Shown one piece after another: positions 1-6,610 of a stretch of 9,702 bases of DNA. Under the pieces are notes generated by a model. It did not search any database. It was given only the letters and a program-made list of their open reading frames with translations, and was not told the DNA's origin. The translations under genes and the position numbers were made by a program. This DNA comes from a bacterium (GTDB lineage: Bacteria > Auribacterota > Auribacteria > Auribacterales > Auribacteraceae). Within the stretch, counting starts at the first letter, position 1. Each line of letters opens with the position of its first letter. Where the stretch lies: contig JAGGZS010000087.1 in NCBI GenBank assembly GCA_021161885.1, positions 1 to 9,702 on the forward strand, given 5' to 3'.

Positions 1-817
1 ATCCTACTTTGATTAAACTAGATAAACAAATTTTTCCTTTATCACTCGACAATGAAAAAATCGTATAATTTACTACAGCTAACCGCCTGAACATATTCCT
101 ATGCCTAATATTATATAAAATTTTAATTTTCATTAATACCTTTAAAACAGACAAATTTTTTTCAATCCGATCTAATTGTGCCATACTGCTTGCGGGATGA
201 AGGTTATAATATCCTCTCGCAGGCGGTACAAATTTAACAGGATACTGATATGCTATTCTAAGCCAGAGATCGTAATCTTCTGCTATCTTCAGTTGTAATT
301 TTTCATCAAATCCGCCAATTTTATCTAATATTTTTTTTTCTATTAAAACAGGGTGCATCGGTATAAAATTTTTCGTTATTAATTTATAAAAAACATTTCC
401 TGTAAAAGGTTTATGCGTTTCATGATAATTTTTTGCTGCCGAACCATTGCCGACAAAATCAAGTGTACCGTAAAACAAACATTTTTCTTTGGTTATATTT
501 GCGGACTGTATTAATTCGCAAAGAACGTTTTCATCCCAGAAATCATCGGAATCTATAAAAGAAATATATTTGCCTGCCGCCGTATATATACCTACATTGC
601 GCACATTGCCCGGTAATCCGATATGATGTTTTAAGGCAACAAGTTTAATGTCGGCATAAGACTGGACAATCCGGCAAGTCAAGTCGGTTGAGAAATCGTC
701 AACTACAATAATTTCTTTATTCGGATAATTTTGGCGGATAACAGAATCCAAACATTTTTCAATTGTTTTTTCAGCATTATAAGCAGGGATGACAACAGAA
801 ATAAGTTTGTTTTTCAT
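1..817 (-). CDS. GT2-family glycosyltransferase (partial, 3' end beyond the window)
   Basis: This is a GT-A fold glycosyltransferase of family 2. Such enzymes move a sugar from a nucleotide-sugar donor in the cytoplasm, usually for O-antigen, capsule or other surface glycans. About 272 residues are visible and the frame is still open at base 2, so the C-terminus is missing. The N-terminus MKNKLISVVIPAYNAEKTIE is the canonical GT2 first strand and helix. D40-D41 lie in VVDDFSTDLT (nucleotide binding). The metal-binding DxD-type motif is FIDSDDFW, with D89, D91 and D92. EDYDLW at 180-185 matches the conserved acidic motif that usually supplies the catalytic base. The ATG overlaps the stop of the preceding GT4 gene by four bases (ATGA) and I see no Shine-Dalgarno of its own, so it is probably translated by coupling. 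The family is secure; the sugar and acceptor cannot be read from the sequence. Confidence 0.93.
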   Translation of the reverse strand, partial: MKNKLISVVIPAYNAEKTIEKCLDSVIRQNYPNKEIIVVDDFSTDLTCRIVQSYADIKLVALKHHIGLPGNVRNVGIYTAAGKYISFIDSDDFWDENVLCELIQSANITKEKCLFYGTLDFVGNGSAAKNYHETHKPFTGNVFYKLITKNFIPMHPVLIEKKILDKIGGFDEKLQLKIAEDYDLWLRIAYQYPVKFVPPARGYYNLHPASSMAQLDRIEKNLSVLKVLMKIKILYNIRHRNMFRRLAVVNYTIFSLSSDKGKICLSSLIKVG

Positions 818-2082
818 GATTTAATCAATTTGTTAAAAACATTAGCCAAATGGCACGTTAAGTTTTTTCGTTCATACTGCATAATCATTTCTTTATTCGG
901 ATGAAAAGAAAATTTATTTTTGCGGTTTGTTAAAAATTTATATATCAGTTTACAAATTTTCTCGGGATTATTTAATGTCGCCCAATCCCCCGCGTTGCAT
1001 TCCTGTAATATTTTTGTCAACTCCCCCTTTTCAGATAAAGCAAGGATAGGCGCGTTTGCTCCGAGATATTCATAAAACTTACACGGTATCATAACGTTAA
1101 CCTCTTCTTTTCCGGTTATGATAAGCAGCAGGTCGGCATTTTTCATTTCCGTTAAACAAGCCGAATGTGAGAGAAAATTCCGAAATTCAAATAGATGTCC
1201 AACCCGTGAGGAAGCCGCATATTTTTTTTCATTCTTATTGATAGAATAACCGATAAAAATAAATTTTATTTTATATTCATTTTTCTTATGGCGTACGGCA
1301 AAAAGCTCAAGGGCTTGTATCAACGGCTTTAGCGATCTAATTCCGTAAATACTGCCGGTATGTAAAATATTAAATGTATTATCCTTGCTGTAACTTGACA
1401 ACCCTTTGTAATCTTCCATATCAAAACCATTTGGGATAACACAACTTTTGTTGGATATGATATTGCCGTATTTTTGTCGATGCAAAGCTAAACTCGATTT
1501 GGTGTTAAAAATTAATGTATCCGCCTGATTAAAAACTTTTCTTTCCAGTTTCTTTTCAATCTTATCGCCTATTTGGTTAGGCTTAACTTCTCGAAACGGA
1601 TTTTCACGCCATGCGTCCCTAAAATCAGCAACCCAAGGTATTTGCGGATATTTTTTCTTCAGAGACAACCCGATTAAATGTGATGAATGCGGCGGAGAAG
1701 TTGTATAAATCAAATCAATTTTCTCATTCTTAAGAATCTTTTCCGCTTTTTTCAAAGCAAAAGGAACCCAACCGATTAATTTATCGGGGATACAAAAATG
1801 AAGATCAAGATAATGCCGTACAGGCGTTAACCCTATTTTTTTTAAAATCCTAAACAAGAAATAAGGTGTAAAAGCTGACGCTCGATTCACACTTACATTT
1901 TTAGGAATTTCATTCAGCAAAGTAATATCTTTAACGCCTACAATATTTTCTTTAGTGGTAACTACTACTGGTTCCCAATTAAATTCAGGCAAATATTTAA
2001 CAAATTTAAGCGACCTAAAAACACCGCCCCCGCCAAGCGGCGGAAAATTATATGTAAGAAAAAGAACCTTCTTTTTATTCAC
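814..2082 (-). CDS. GT4-like glycosyltransferase (GT-B fold)
   Basis: This is a 422-residue glycosyltransferase of the GT-B fold, related to family 4. It is presumably cytoplasmic or membrane-associated and extends a surface polysaccharide. The N-terminal half starts KKVLFLTYNFPPLGGGGVFR (3-23 region), the glycine-rich acceptor-side loop typical of WcaI/WbuB-like enzymes. DFRD is at 153-156. The C-terminal, donor-side half begins near PNGFD (217-221) and HTGS (241-244), and PCKFYEYLGANAPIL (333-347) is the donor-binding segment. The classical E-x7-E spacing is not obvious. I chose the GTG at 2082: it is preceded by GAGGTG with a short spacer, it overlaps the lipoprotein stop by eight bases, and it puts the conserved KKVLFL strand at the N-terminus. 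An ATG at 2169 in the same frame would add 29 residues unlike the family. The stop overlaps the GT2 start. Substrate unknown. Confidence 0.9.
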   Translation of the reverse strand: MNKKKVLFLTYNFPPLGGGGVFRSLKFVKYLPEFNWEPVVVTTKENIVGVKDITLLNEIPKNVSVNRASAFTPYFLFRILKKIGLTPVRHYLDLHFCIPDKLIGWVPFALKKAEKILKNEKIDLIYTTSPPHSSHLIGLSLKKKYPQIPWVADFRDAWRENPFREVKPNQIGDKIEKKLERKVFNQADTLIFNTKSSLALHRQKYGNIISNKSCVIPNGFDMEDYKGLSSYSKDNTFNILHTGSIYGIRSLKPLIQALELFAVRHKKNEYKIKFIFIGYSINKNEKKYAASSRVGHLFEFRNFLSHSACLTEMKNADLLLIITGKEEVNVMIPCKFYEYLGANAPILALSEKGELTKILQECNAGDWATLNNPEKICKLIYKFLTNRKNKFSFHPNKEMIMQYERKNLTCHLANVFNKLIKS

Positions 2083-3655
2083 CCAGCACCTCAAAATTGG
2101 ATTGCTGAAGTATAGGGTCTTTAATTTTAGAAAACCTGACCTGATTTCTTGCGTTGTCTGAAATAACAAGGCTATCTATTTGCCATAACCCGACTTCAGT
2201 ATTCTGCTGAATAATTATTTCAGCTATATAGTCATCCGCTTCAGAGTCATATTTGCAGAAAAAAGGCATATACCCTTGAGCTGAAGGACTTTGTATTCTA
2301 CCGCTTACGCTTGCCACTCCTGATACATCGTCTGACGCCTTAACATGAATTTTAAGGGATTGCCCATATACAACTGTTAAAGGGGTAATATAAATATCCT
2401 CAAGGACAGGCGGTTTGGAATCCGATCCCTCTGTCAACACATCTACTTTAGCGCCTTCAAAAATATCAGGATTACTGCGTCTATAATAGGTTTTTGCGTT
2501 TTTAGCGGTATCTTCAAGCCTAAGATACTCAACCTGCCAAAATCCAGATTCCGCATCAGAGGGGATATTAACGATTCCCTCAAAAACATTCAGTTCCTTG
2601 GAATAACGGCAGGCGAATGACAATTTAGCGTTATTTGAAGGGCTTGACAACAATCCGTAAACCCGATAAACCCCTGATTTATCATCCGTAGCGTCAACCA
2701 TGACATTTACTTTTTCATTTCCCTGCGCTTGGGGCGGATCAATAAAAATAGATACCAGTTTCGGAGCGGTTATATCGGAATCCGATTCAACCACAGTAAT
2801 AAAACTATTATGCAGTATAGGATAATTTTTCGAATAATTTCGGGTATTAAAAACCTTATCGGTTACCCGTACGCTATGCAGAAACCATTGTCCAGCTTCT
2901 GCGTGGTCAGGTATTTTGACCACCCCTTTAAATGTACCGTCCGGATTCAATAAGGCACAGCTGAACGATATCATAGCCGATTGCGAAGGGCTTTTCAACA
3001 CACCAAAAATAGATTTCACACCAGACAAATTATCTACTGCCTGCACAACTACAGTAGCTTCCTGTCCGGGGACTAATTCATCGGGTTCAAACCGGATTAA
3101 TATCAGTTCCGGCGGTTCTGAGTCGGAATATTCCGGTTGAGGTTCTGCGTCCTGTTCTTCTTCAATAGATGAGTTTAATTTATCTATTATCTTTTGTGAA
3201 GGCACTTTACGGGTTGATTTTCTTTGGGGTTTCGGCTGATTTTCCTCTAAAGAACCCTCGTCTGCGTGATTATTTTGCGCCTGAATTTCAGGTTTAGATG
3301 ATGGACTGCTGTAAAAAACAGGGTCGTCAACCGTATACTTTTCGGTTTTATTGTTATCGGGATACTCCATTCCTTTTTCAGCATAATACTGCCTAAGCTG
3401 TTCTTCGGCAGACAAAATTTGCCCGTTTTCAGCAAAATACTTACTCAATGCTTTAGTTTCTTTAACAGTATCATTATCGCGCGTTAAAATTTCTGTCTTT
3501 TCATCACGCGTTTTATTATCAGCCAAAATAAATTTTTCCTGCTTAATCTGTTTTTCCATATGAACCGAATCATTGTCGTTAAAAGATTGGTCATGGTCAG
3601 CTTTAGAACATCCGATGAAAAAAATAAAAAATAAAATCAACGGTTTATATTTCAT
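2075..3655 (-). CDS. Lipoprotein with acidic linker and three Ig-like repeats
   Basis: I cannot name this 526-residue protein. Its N-terminus MKYKPLILFFIFFIGC is a type II signal peptide with a slightly atypical lipobox (F-I-G-C, lipidated Cys at 16, Ser at +2). Export and membrane anchoring are therefore likely. Residues 17-176 are polar and low in complexity, rich in D, E, K, N and Q, probably a flexible spacer. It holds a short tandem repeat at 70-100 and a basic patch near 144-150. Residues 177-526 are three related domains of about 115 residues. Each opens with SDS..PP/AP.L, carries D[ND]xSGV and SPS..., a single Cys, a conserved GxW, and D...N..[YF] near its end. This resembles bacterial Ig-like modules of adhesins and surface proteins. 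The ATG at 3655 has AGGAG upstream; a TTG at 3676 in frame would put basic and polar residues in front of a normal signal peptide and use up that site. It lies 17 bases after xerD and overlaps the GT4 gene. Surface or envelope role inferred; ligand unknown. Confidence 0.85.
   Translation of the reverse strand: MKYKPLILFFIFFIGCSKADHDQSFNDNDSVHMEKQIKQEKFILADNKTRDEKTEILTRDNDTVKETKALSKYFAENGQILSAEEQLRQYYAEKGMEYPDNNKTEKYTVDDPVFYSSPSSKPEIQAQNNHADEGSLEENQPKPQRKSTRKVPSQKIIDKLNSSIEEEQDAEPQPEYSDSEPPELILIRFEPDELVPGQEATVVVQAVDNLSGVKSIFGVLKSPSQSAMISFSCALLNPDGTFKGVVKIPDHAEAGQWFLHSVRVTDKVFNTRNYSKNYPILHNSFITVVESDSDITAPKLVSIFIDPPQAQGNEKVNVMVDATDDKSGVYRVYGLLSSPSNNAKLSFACRYSKELNVFEGIVNIPSDAESGFWQVEYLRLEDTAKNAKTYYRRSNPDIFEGAKVDVLTEGSDSKPPVLEDIYITPLTVVYGQSLKIHVKASDDVSGVASVSGRIQSPSAQGYMPFFCKYDSEADDYIAEIIIQQNTEVGLWQIDSLVISDNARNQVRFSKIKDPILQQSNFEVLGE
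2078..3127 (-). repeat. Three tandem Ig-like protein repeats in the lipoprotein
   Basis: Repeat 1 is residues 177-290 (bases 3127-2786), repeat 2 is 291-408 (2785-2432) and repeat 3 is 411-526 (2425-2078). Aligned landmarks: D208-N209-x-SGV, D324-D325-x-SGV and D442-D443-x-SGV; SPS at 222-224, 338-340 and 456-458; single cysteines at 233, 349 and 467 (spacing 116 and 118); tryptophans at 257, 373 and 491. Identity between copies is modest at protein level and not apparent at DNA level, so the triplication is old. Confidence 0.85.
2087..2092 (-). promoter_or_regulatory. Ribosome-binding site deciding the GTG start of the GT4 gene
   Basis: GAGGTG on the minus strand ends four bases before the GTG at 2082; its GAGG core is six bases away. 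It lies inside the last codons of the lipoprotein gene, so translation of the two genes is probably coupled. Confidence 0.6.
3356..3448 (-). repeat. Short tandem peptide repeat in the lipoprotein linker
   Basis: Residues 70-100 contain two copies of L-x-x-Y-[FY]-A-E-x-G with a 17-residue period: LSKYFAENG at 70-78 and LRQYYAEKG at 87-95. The unit could form a short amphipathic helix. Function unknown. Confidence 0.55.
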
Positions 3656-3665
3656 TATAAAATAA

Positions 3666-3673
3666 CTCCTTTT
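3666..3673 (-). promoter_or_regulatory. Ribosome-binding site deciding the lipoprotein start
   Basis: AAAAGGAG on the minus strand, ten bases before the ATG at 3655, is the strongest Shine-Dalgarno in the window. It overlaps the last codon of xerD. Its position excludes the TTG at 3676 as the start. Confidence 0.75.
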
Positions 3674-4569
3674 CAAGTTCCGCGTGGATGAAAACTCTGA
3701 TGTGCCGATTTCAACCTTTTTTTATCAACATATGTATATATCTGTGTTGTAGATATATCCGAATGCCCCAATAATTGCTGGACAACCCTTAAATCAGCTC
3801 CCCGTTCCAGCAAGTGTGTAGCAAAACTATGCCTGAATACATGGGGATAAATTTTATCGTTTAAACCAACCTTTTTAGCTATTTTCTTGACTATGTTCCA
3901 AACAGAAACCCTGCTTAACCTTTTGCCGGTTGAAGTAACAAAAAGATAATCGTTAGCTGAAAACGAATGGTGTTTTTTTCTTCTTTCATTAAGATAAGAC
4001 GTTATGCTTTGCTCTGCGTATTTTCCCATCGGCACTAACCGTTCTTTATTGCCTTTGCCTTTACATTTGAGCAAATTTTGAGAAAAATTCAAATCATTTA
4101 TTTTTAAATCCGCTAATTCGCTTGCGCGTAATCCAGATGAGTAAAGCAGTTCAACAACGGCATGGTCTCTCAATTCATTGAATTTTCTGCCTTTTACCGA
4201 CATAAGCCGGTCAATTTCATATAACTCTACGTTTTTAGGCAATGTTTTCCATAGCCTTGGCGGATCGATTAATGCAACAGGGTTAGATTCAATCATCTTG
4301 ATGGACTGCAGAAAAACAAAAAATATTTTAAGCGATATCAACAGCCTATACACCGAACTGGGTTTTAGCCCCAATTTTTTCTGGTCCATAAAAAAACTAA
4401 TTATATCATCATGTGCCGCCGAACATACATCTTTGCCTATATTCGAACTAAAATATTCTAACAATTTAGATACATCAGAGCGATAAGCGCAAATAGTATT
4501 ATTAGATAACGATTTTTTTACATATAAATACTCGACAAATTTTTTTAATAATTCCTTATAGGCATTCAT
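3673..4569 (-). CDS. xerD: Tyrosine recombinase, XerD-like
   Basis: This is a 298-residue site-specific tyrosine recombinase, the exact size of E. coli XerD. Xer enzymes resolve chromosome dimers at dif during division. The N-terminal SAM-like DNA-binding domain is about residues 1-105 and the catalytic domain 110-298. The catalytic set is complete: R148 (GLRASEL), K172 (GKGNKERLVP), H243 and R246 (HVFRHSFATH), H269 (LLGHSDISTTQIY) and nucleophile Y278. The C-terminus ends AHQSFHPRG, closer to XerD (..LHQQHHPRA) than to XerC. The start overlaps the ligA 3' end by 14 bases, with only a weak GGA-type ribosome-binding site, so coupling is likely. The lipoprotein gene follows after 17 bases. Nothing around it suggests a mobile element, so I read it as the housekeeping recombinase. 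A XerC or single-Xer role cannot be excluded without the rest of the genome. Confidence 0.9.
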   Translation of the reverse strand: MNAYKELLKKFVEYLYVKKSLSNNTICAYRSDVSKLLEYFSSNIGKDVCSAAHDDIISFFMDQKKLGLKPSSVYRLLISLKIFFVFLQSIKMIESNPVALIDPPRLWKTLPKNVELYEIDRLMSVKGRKFNELRDHAVVELLYSSGLRASELADLKINDLNFSQNLLKCKGKGNKERLVPMGKYAEQSITSYLNERRKKHHSFSANDYLFVTSTGKRLSRVSVWNIVKKIAKKVGLNDKIYPHVFRHSFATHLLERGADLRVVQQLLGHSDISTTQIYTYVDKKRLKSAHQSFHPRGT

Positions 4570-6592
4570 TTATAATCCGTAAAAACTCATCTTCGTTTAA
4601 AATTGGTATATTAAGTTGTTTAGCCTTCTCAAGTTTTGACCCCGCCTTTTCACCCGCGACTACATAATGAGTGAATTTAGTAACCGATGAACCTACTGTC
4701 CCGCCCAACTCTTTGATTAGCCGCGACGCCTGCCCTCTTGTATAAACACTTAATGATCCCGTTAATACGACTATTTTATCAAAAAACGGATTTTCTTCAA
4801 TATCTTTACTGAACAATTTAAAATTCAAACCGAATGACCTTAACTTTTTAATAACATTTTTATTTTTGCCGCTTAGAAAAAAAGAGACAATACTTTTAGC
4901 CACAATATCGCCCACATCAGTAATTATCCCTTTTTCTTTTTTATCCATTAAATCATCTATGGTTGCCGCCATAAGCGCGTCCAATGATTTATAAGCCTTA
5001 GCGAGAATTTCCGCCATTCGTATTCCCACATGGCGTATTCCCATACCAAAAATCAATCTTGGCAAATCATTATTTTTTGATTTTTCAATAGATTTTATTA
5101 GATTACTTGCGGACTTATCGCCCATCCGCTCAAGATTAGCTATTTGCCCTGCCGATAACGCGTAAAGATCGGCGACATCGCCAATCAATTTTTTATCAAC
5201 CAATTGTTTTACGATACTCTCGCCTAACCCATCAATATTCATAGCTTCGCGTGAAGCAAAATGCTCTATGCGGCGCATCAACTGCGCACTGCAGGAGATG
5301 CTGTCGCATCGCAGTGCCGCTTCACCCTGTTCCTGAATAATGTTACCGCCGCAAACAGGACATATTTTCGGAAAATTAAAAACCAACTGTGAACCATCAC
5401 GTTTTTCAGTAACAACAGATACAACCTTCGGAATAATCTCACCGCCTTTTTCTACGATAACATAATCGCCTATTCTTATATCTTTATTCTCTATCTCGTC
5501 TTTATTGTACAACGACGCCCTGCTTACAGTTGAACCCGAGATAATAACAGGTTCCAAAACAGCTACCGGAGTTAATATACCGGTTCGTCCAACCTGAAAC
5601 ACAATATCATATATCTTTGTCATAACCTGTTCTGCCGGAAATTTATACGCTATAATCCATCTTGGTGATTTTGCCGTAGACCCGAGTTTTTTTTGAAGTT
5701 CCAGTTCATTCACTTTAATCACCATACCGTCAATATCAAACGGTAATTGCGAACGTATATTTAATCCTTCTTCACAATAAACCATAACATCTTCAATATT
5801 TTCACACAGATTAAACGGCTCATTTACAGGGAACCCGAACTCCTTTAATTTGCGCAATGCCTCAAAATGAGTTTTTACACCCAAATCAGTATCTATACCA
5901 TAAACAATAATATCAAGACGGCGTTTCGCTGCTTGGCGCGGATCAAGCAGTTTTAATGTGCCTGCCGCGGCATTGCGTGGATTAGCAAACAACTGCAACC
6001 CTTGTTCCTGCCTTTGTTTATTAATCTGTTCAAAAGTTTTACGAGCTAAAAAAACCTCTCCCCTGATTACCATTTTATCAGGCACATTTTTGTCTTTAAT
6101 ATCTTTAACTAATGATTTAATTGTCCTTATATTAGCGGTTACGTCATCTCCCCTAATTCCGTCCCCTCGTGTAACCGCCCGAGTAAAAATTCCTTTTTCA
6201 TATATTAAAGAAATCGCGACACCGTCTATTTTCAGTTCCGTGGTAAAAGATATTTCGTCATCAGGCAATAATTTTTTAAGGCGTGAATAAAAAGCAAACA
6301 GCTCTTCTTTGGAATATGTATTTTGTATGCTCAGCATAGGGTACTCATGCTGAACGGTTTTAAATTCGGTCAAAGGTTTACCGGAAACACGCTGCGTAGG
6401 TGAATCGGGAGTAATAAGATGCGGATACTGCTGTTCAAGGTTGTTGAGCCTTTGCATCAATTTATCATATTCAAAATCGGATATTTCCGGCTGAGCGTCT
6501 TGATAATATAATTTGTCGTGGTAACGTATTTTTTTTCTTAAATCGTCTATAATATTTTGAATTTCATAAATATCAAATTGACCGTCAGACAT
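4556..6592 (-). CDS. ligA: NAD+-dependent DNA ligase LigA
   Basis: LigA seals nicks in DNA during replication and repair, using NAD+ to adenylate an active-site lysine. The 678 residues match the family (671 in E. coli). In order: domain Ia with IRYHDKLYYQDAQPEISDFEYD (within 22-43, NMN binding), adenylation lysine K121 in ELKIDG, TRGDGIRGDDVTANIRTI (141-158), GEVF (178-181), the OB fold around 310-400, a four-cysteine zinc finger (C411, C414, C429, C434), helix-hairpin-helix repeats (about 440-580) and a C-terminal BRCT domain (about 601-678). All domains are present and intact. I start it at the ATG at 6592 (MSDGQFDIYE), which has AGGG ten bases upstream. A TTG at 6610 directly after the fabF stop would add six residues. 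The gene begins 18 bases after fabF and overlaps xerD by 14 bases. Confidence 0.97.
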   Translation of the reverse strand: MSDGQFDIYEIQNIIDDLRKKIRYHDKLYYQDAQPEISDFEYDKLMQRLNNLEQQYPHLITPDSPTQRVSGKPLTEFKTVQHEYPMLSIQNTYSKEELFAFYSRLKKLLPDDEISFTTELKIDGVAISLIYEKGIFTRAVTRGDGIRGDDVTANIRTIKSLVKDIKDKNVPDKMVIRGEVFLARKTFEQINKQRQEQGLQLFANPRNAAAGTLKLLDPRQAAKRRLDIIVYGIDTDLGVKTHFEALRKLKEFGFPVNEPFNLCENIEDVMVYCEEGLNIRSQLPFDIDGMVIKVNELELQKKLGSTAKSPRWIIAYKFPAEQVMTKIYDIVFQVGRTGILTPVAVLEPVIISGSTVSRASLYNKDEIENKDIRIGDYVIVEKGGEIIPKVVSVVTEKRDGSQLVFNFPKICPVCGGNIIQEQGEAALRCDSISCSAQLMRRIEHFASREAMNIDGLGESIVKQLVDKKLIGDVADLYALSAGQIANLERMGDKSASNLIKSIEKSKNNDLPRLIFGMGIRHVGIRMAEILAKAYKSLDALMAATIDDLMDKKEKGIITDVGDIVAKSIVSFFLSGKNKNVIKKLRSFGLNFKLFSKDIEENPFFDKIVVLTGSLSVYTRGQASRLIKELGGTVGSSVTKFTHYVVAGEKAGSKLEKAKQLNIPILNEDEFLRIINECL

Positions 6593-6610
6593 AAACACGA
6601 TACCCTGCAA

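Noticed and set aside
1955..2161. Plus-strand open frame antisense to the GT4/lipoprotein junction
   Set aside because: It is antisense to well-supported genes, has no ribosome-binding site and shows no recognisable protein features.
2729..3140. Two overlapping plus-strand open frames inside the lipoprotein gene
   Set aside because: They are mirror frames of the repeat-coding region, with no start signals, no domain and mutual overlap.
3656..3676. TTG at 3676 as the lipoprotein start, giving a four-base-style overlap with xerD
   Set aside because: The AGGAG site lies inside that extension and points to the ATG at 3655, which gives a clean lipoprotein signal peptide.
4178..4486. 102-codon plus-strand frame antisense to xerD
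   Set aside because: It covers the conserved catalytic and N-terminal coding region of xerD; no ribosome-binding site or family resemblance.
3673..4569. The tyrosine recombinase as the integrase of a genomic island using the nearby tRNA-Pro as attachment site
   Set aside because: The recombinase is XerD-like with housekeeping neighbours, lies 5 kb from the tRNA with conserved genes between, and I see no second copy of the tRNA 3' end in the window.
3656..4569. A dif site near xerD
   Set aside because: I found no 28-base sequence with two XerC/XerD-type arms around a short centre. dif is normally near the terminus and need not lie by the gene.
5958..6290. 110-codon plus-strand frame antisense to ligA
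   Set aside because: It lies opposite the adenylation domain of an intact ligA. The Cys- and Ser-rich product looks like a reverse-strand artefact.
6593..6610. TTG at 6610 as the ligA start
   Set aside because: It directly abuts the fabF stop. The ATG at 6592 has AGGG at a workable distance and gives the usual LigA length.
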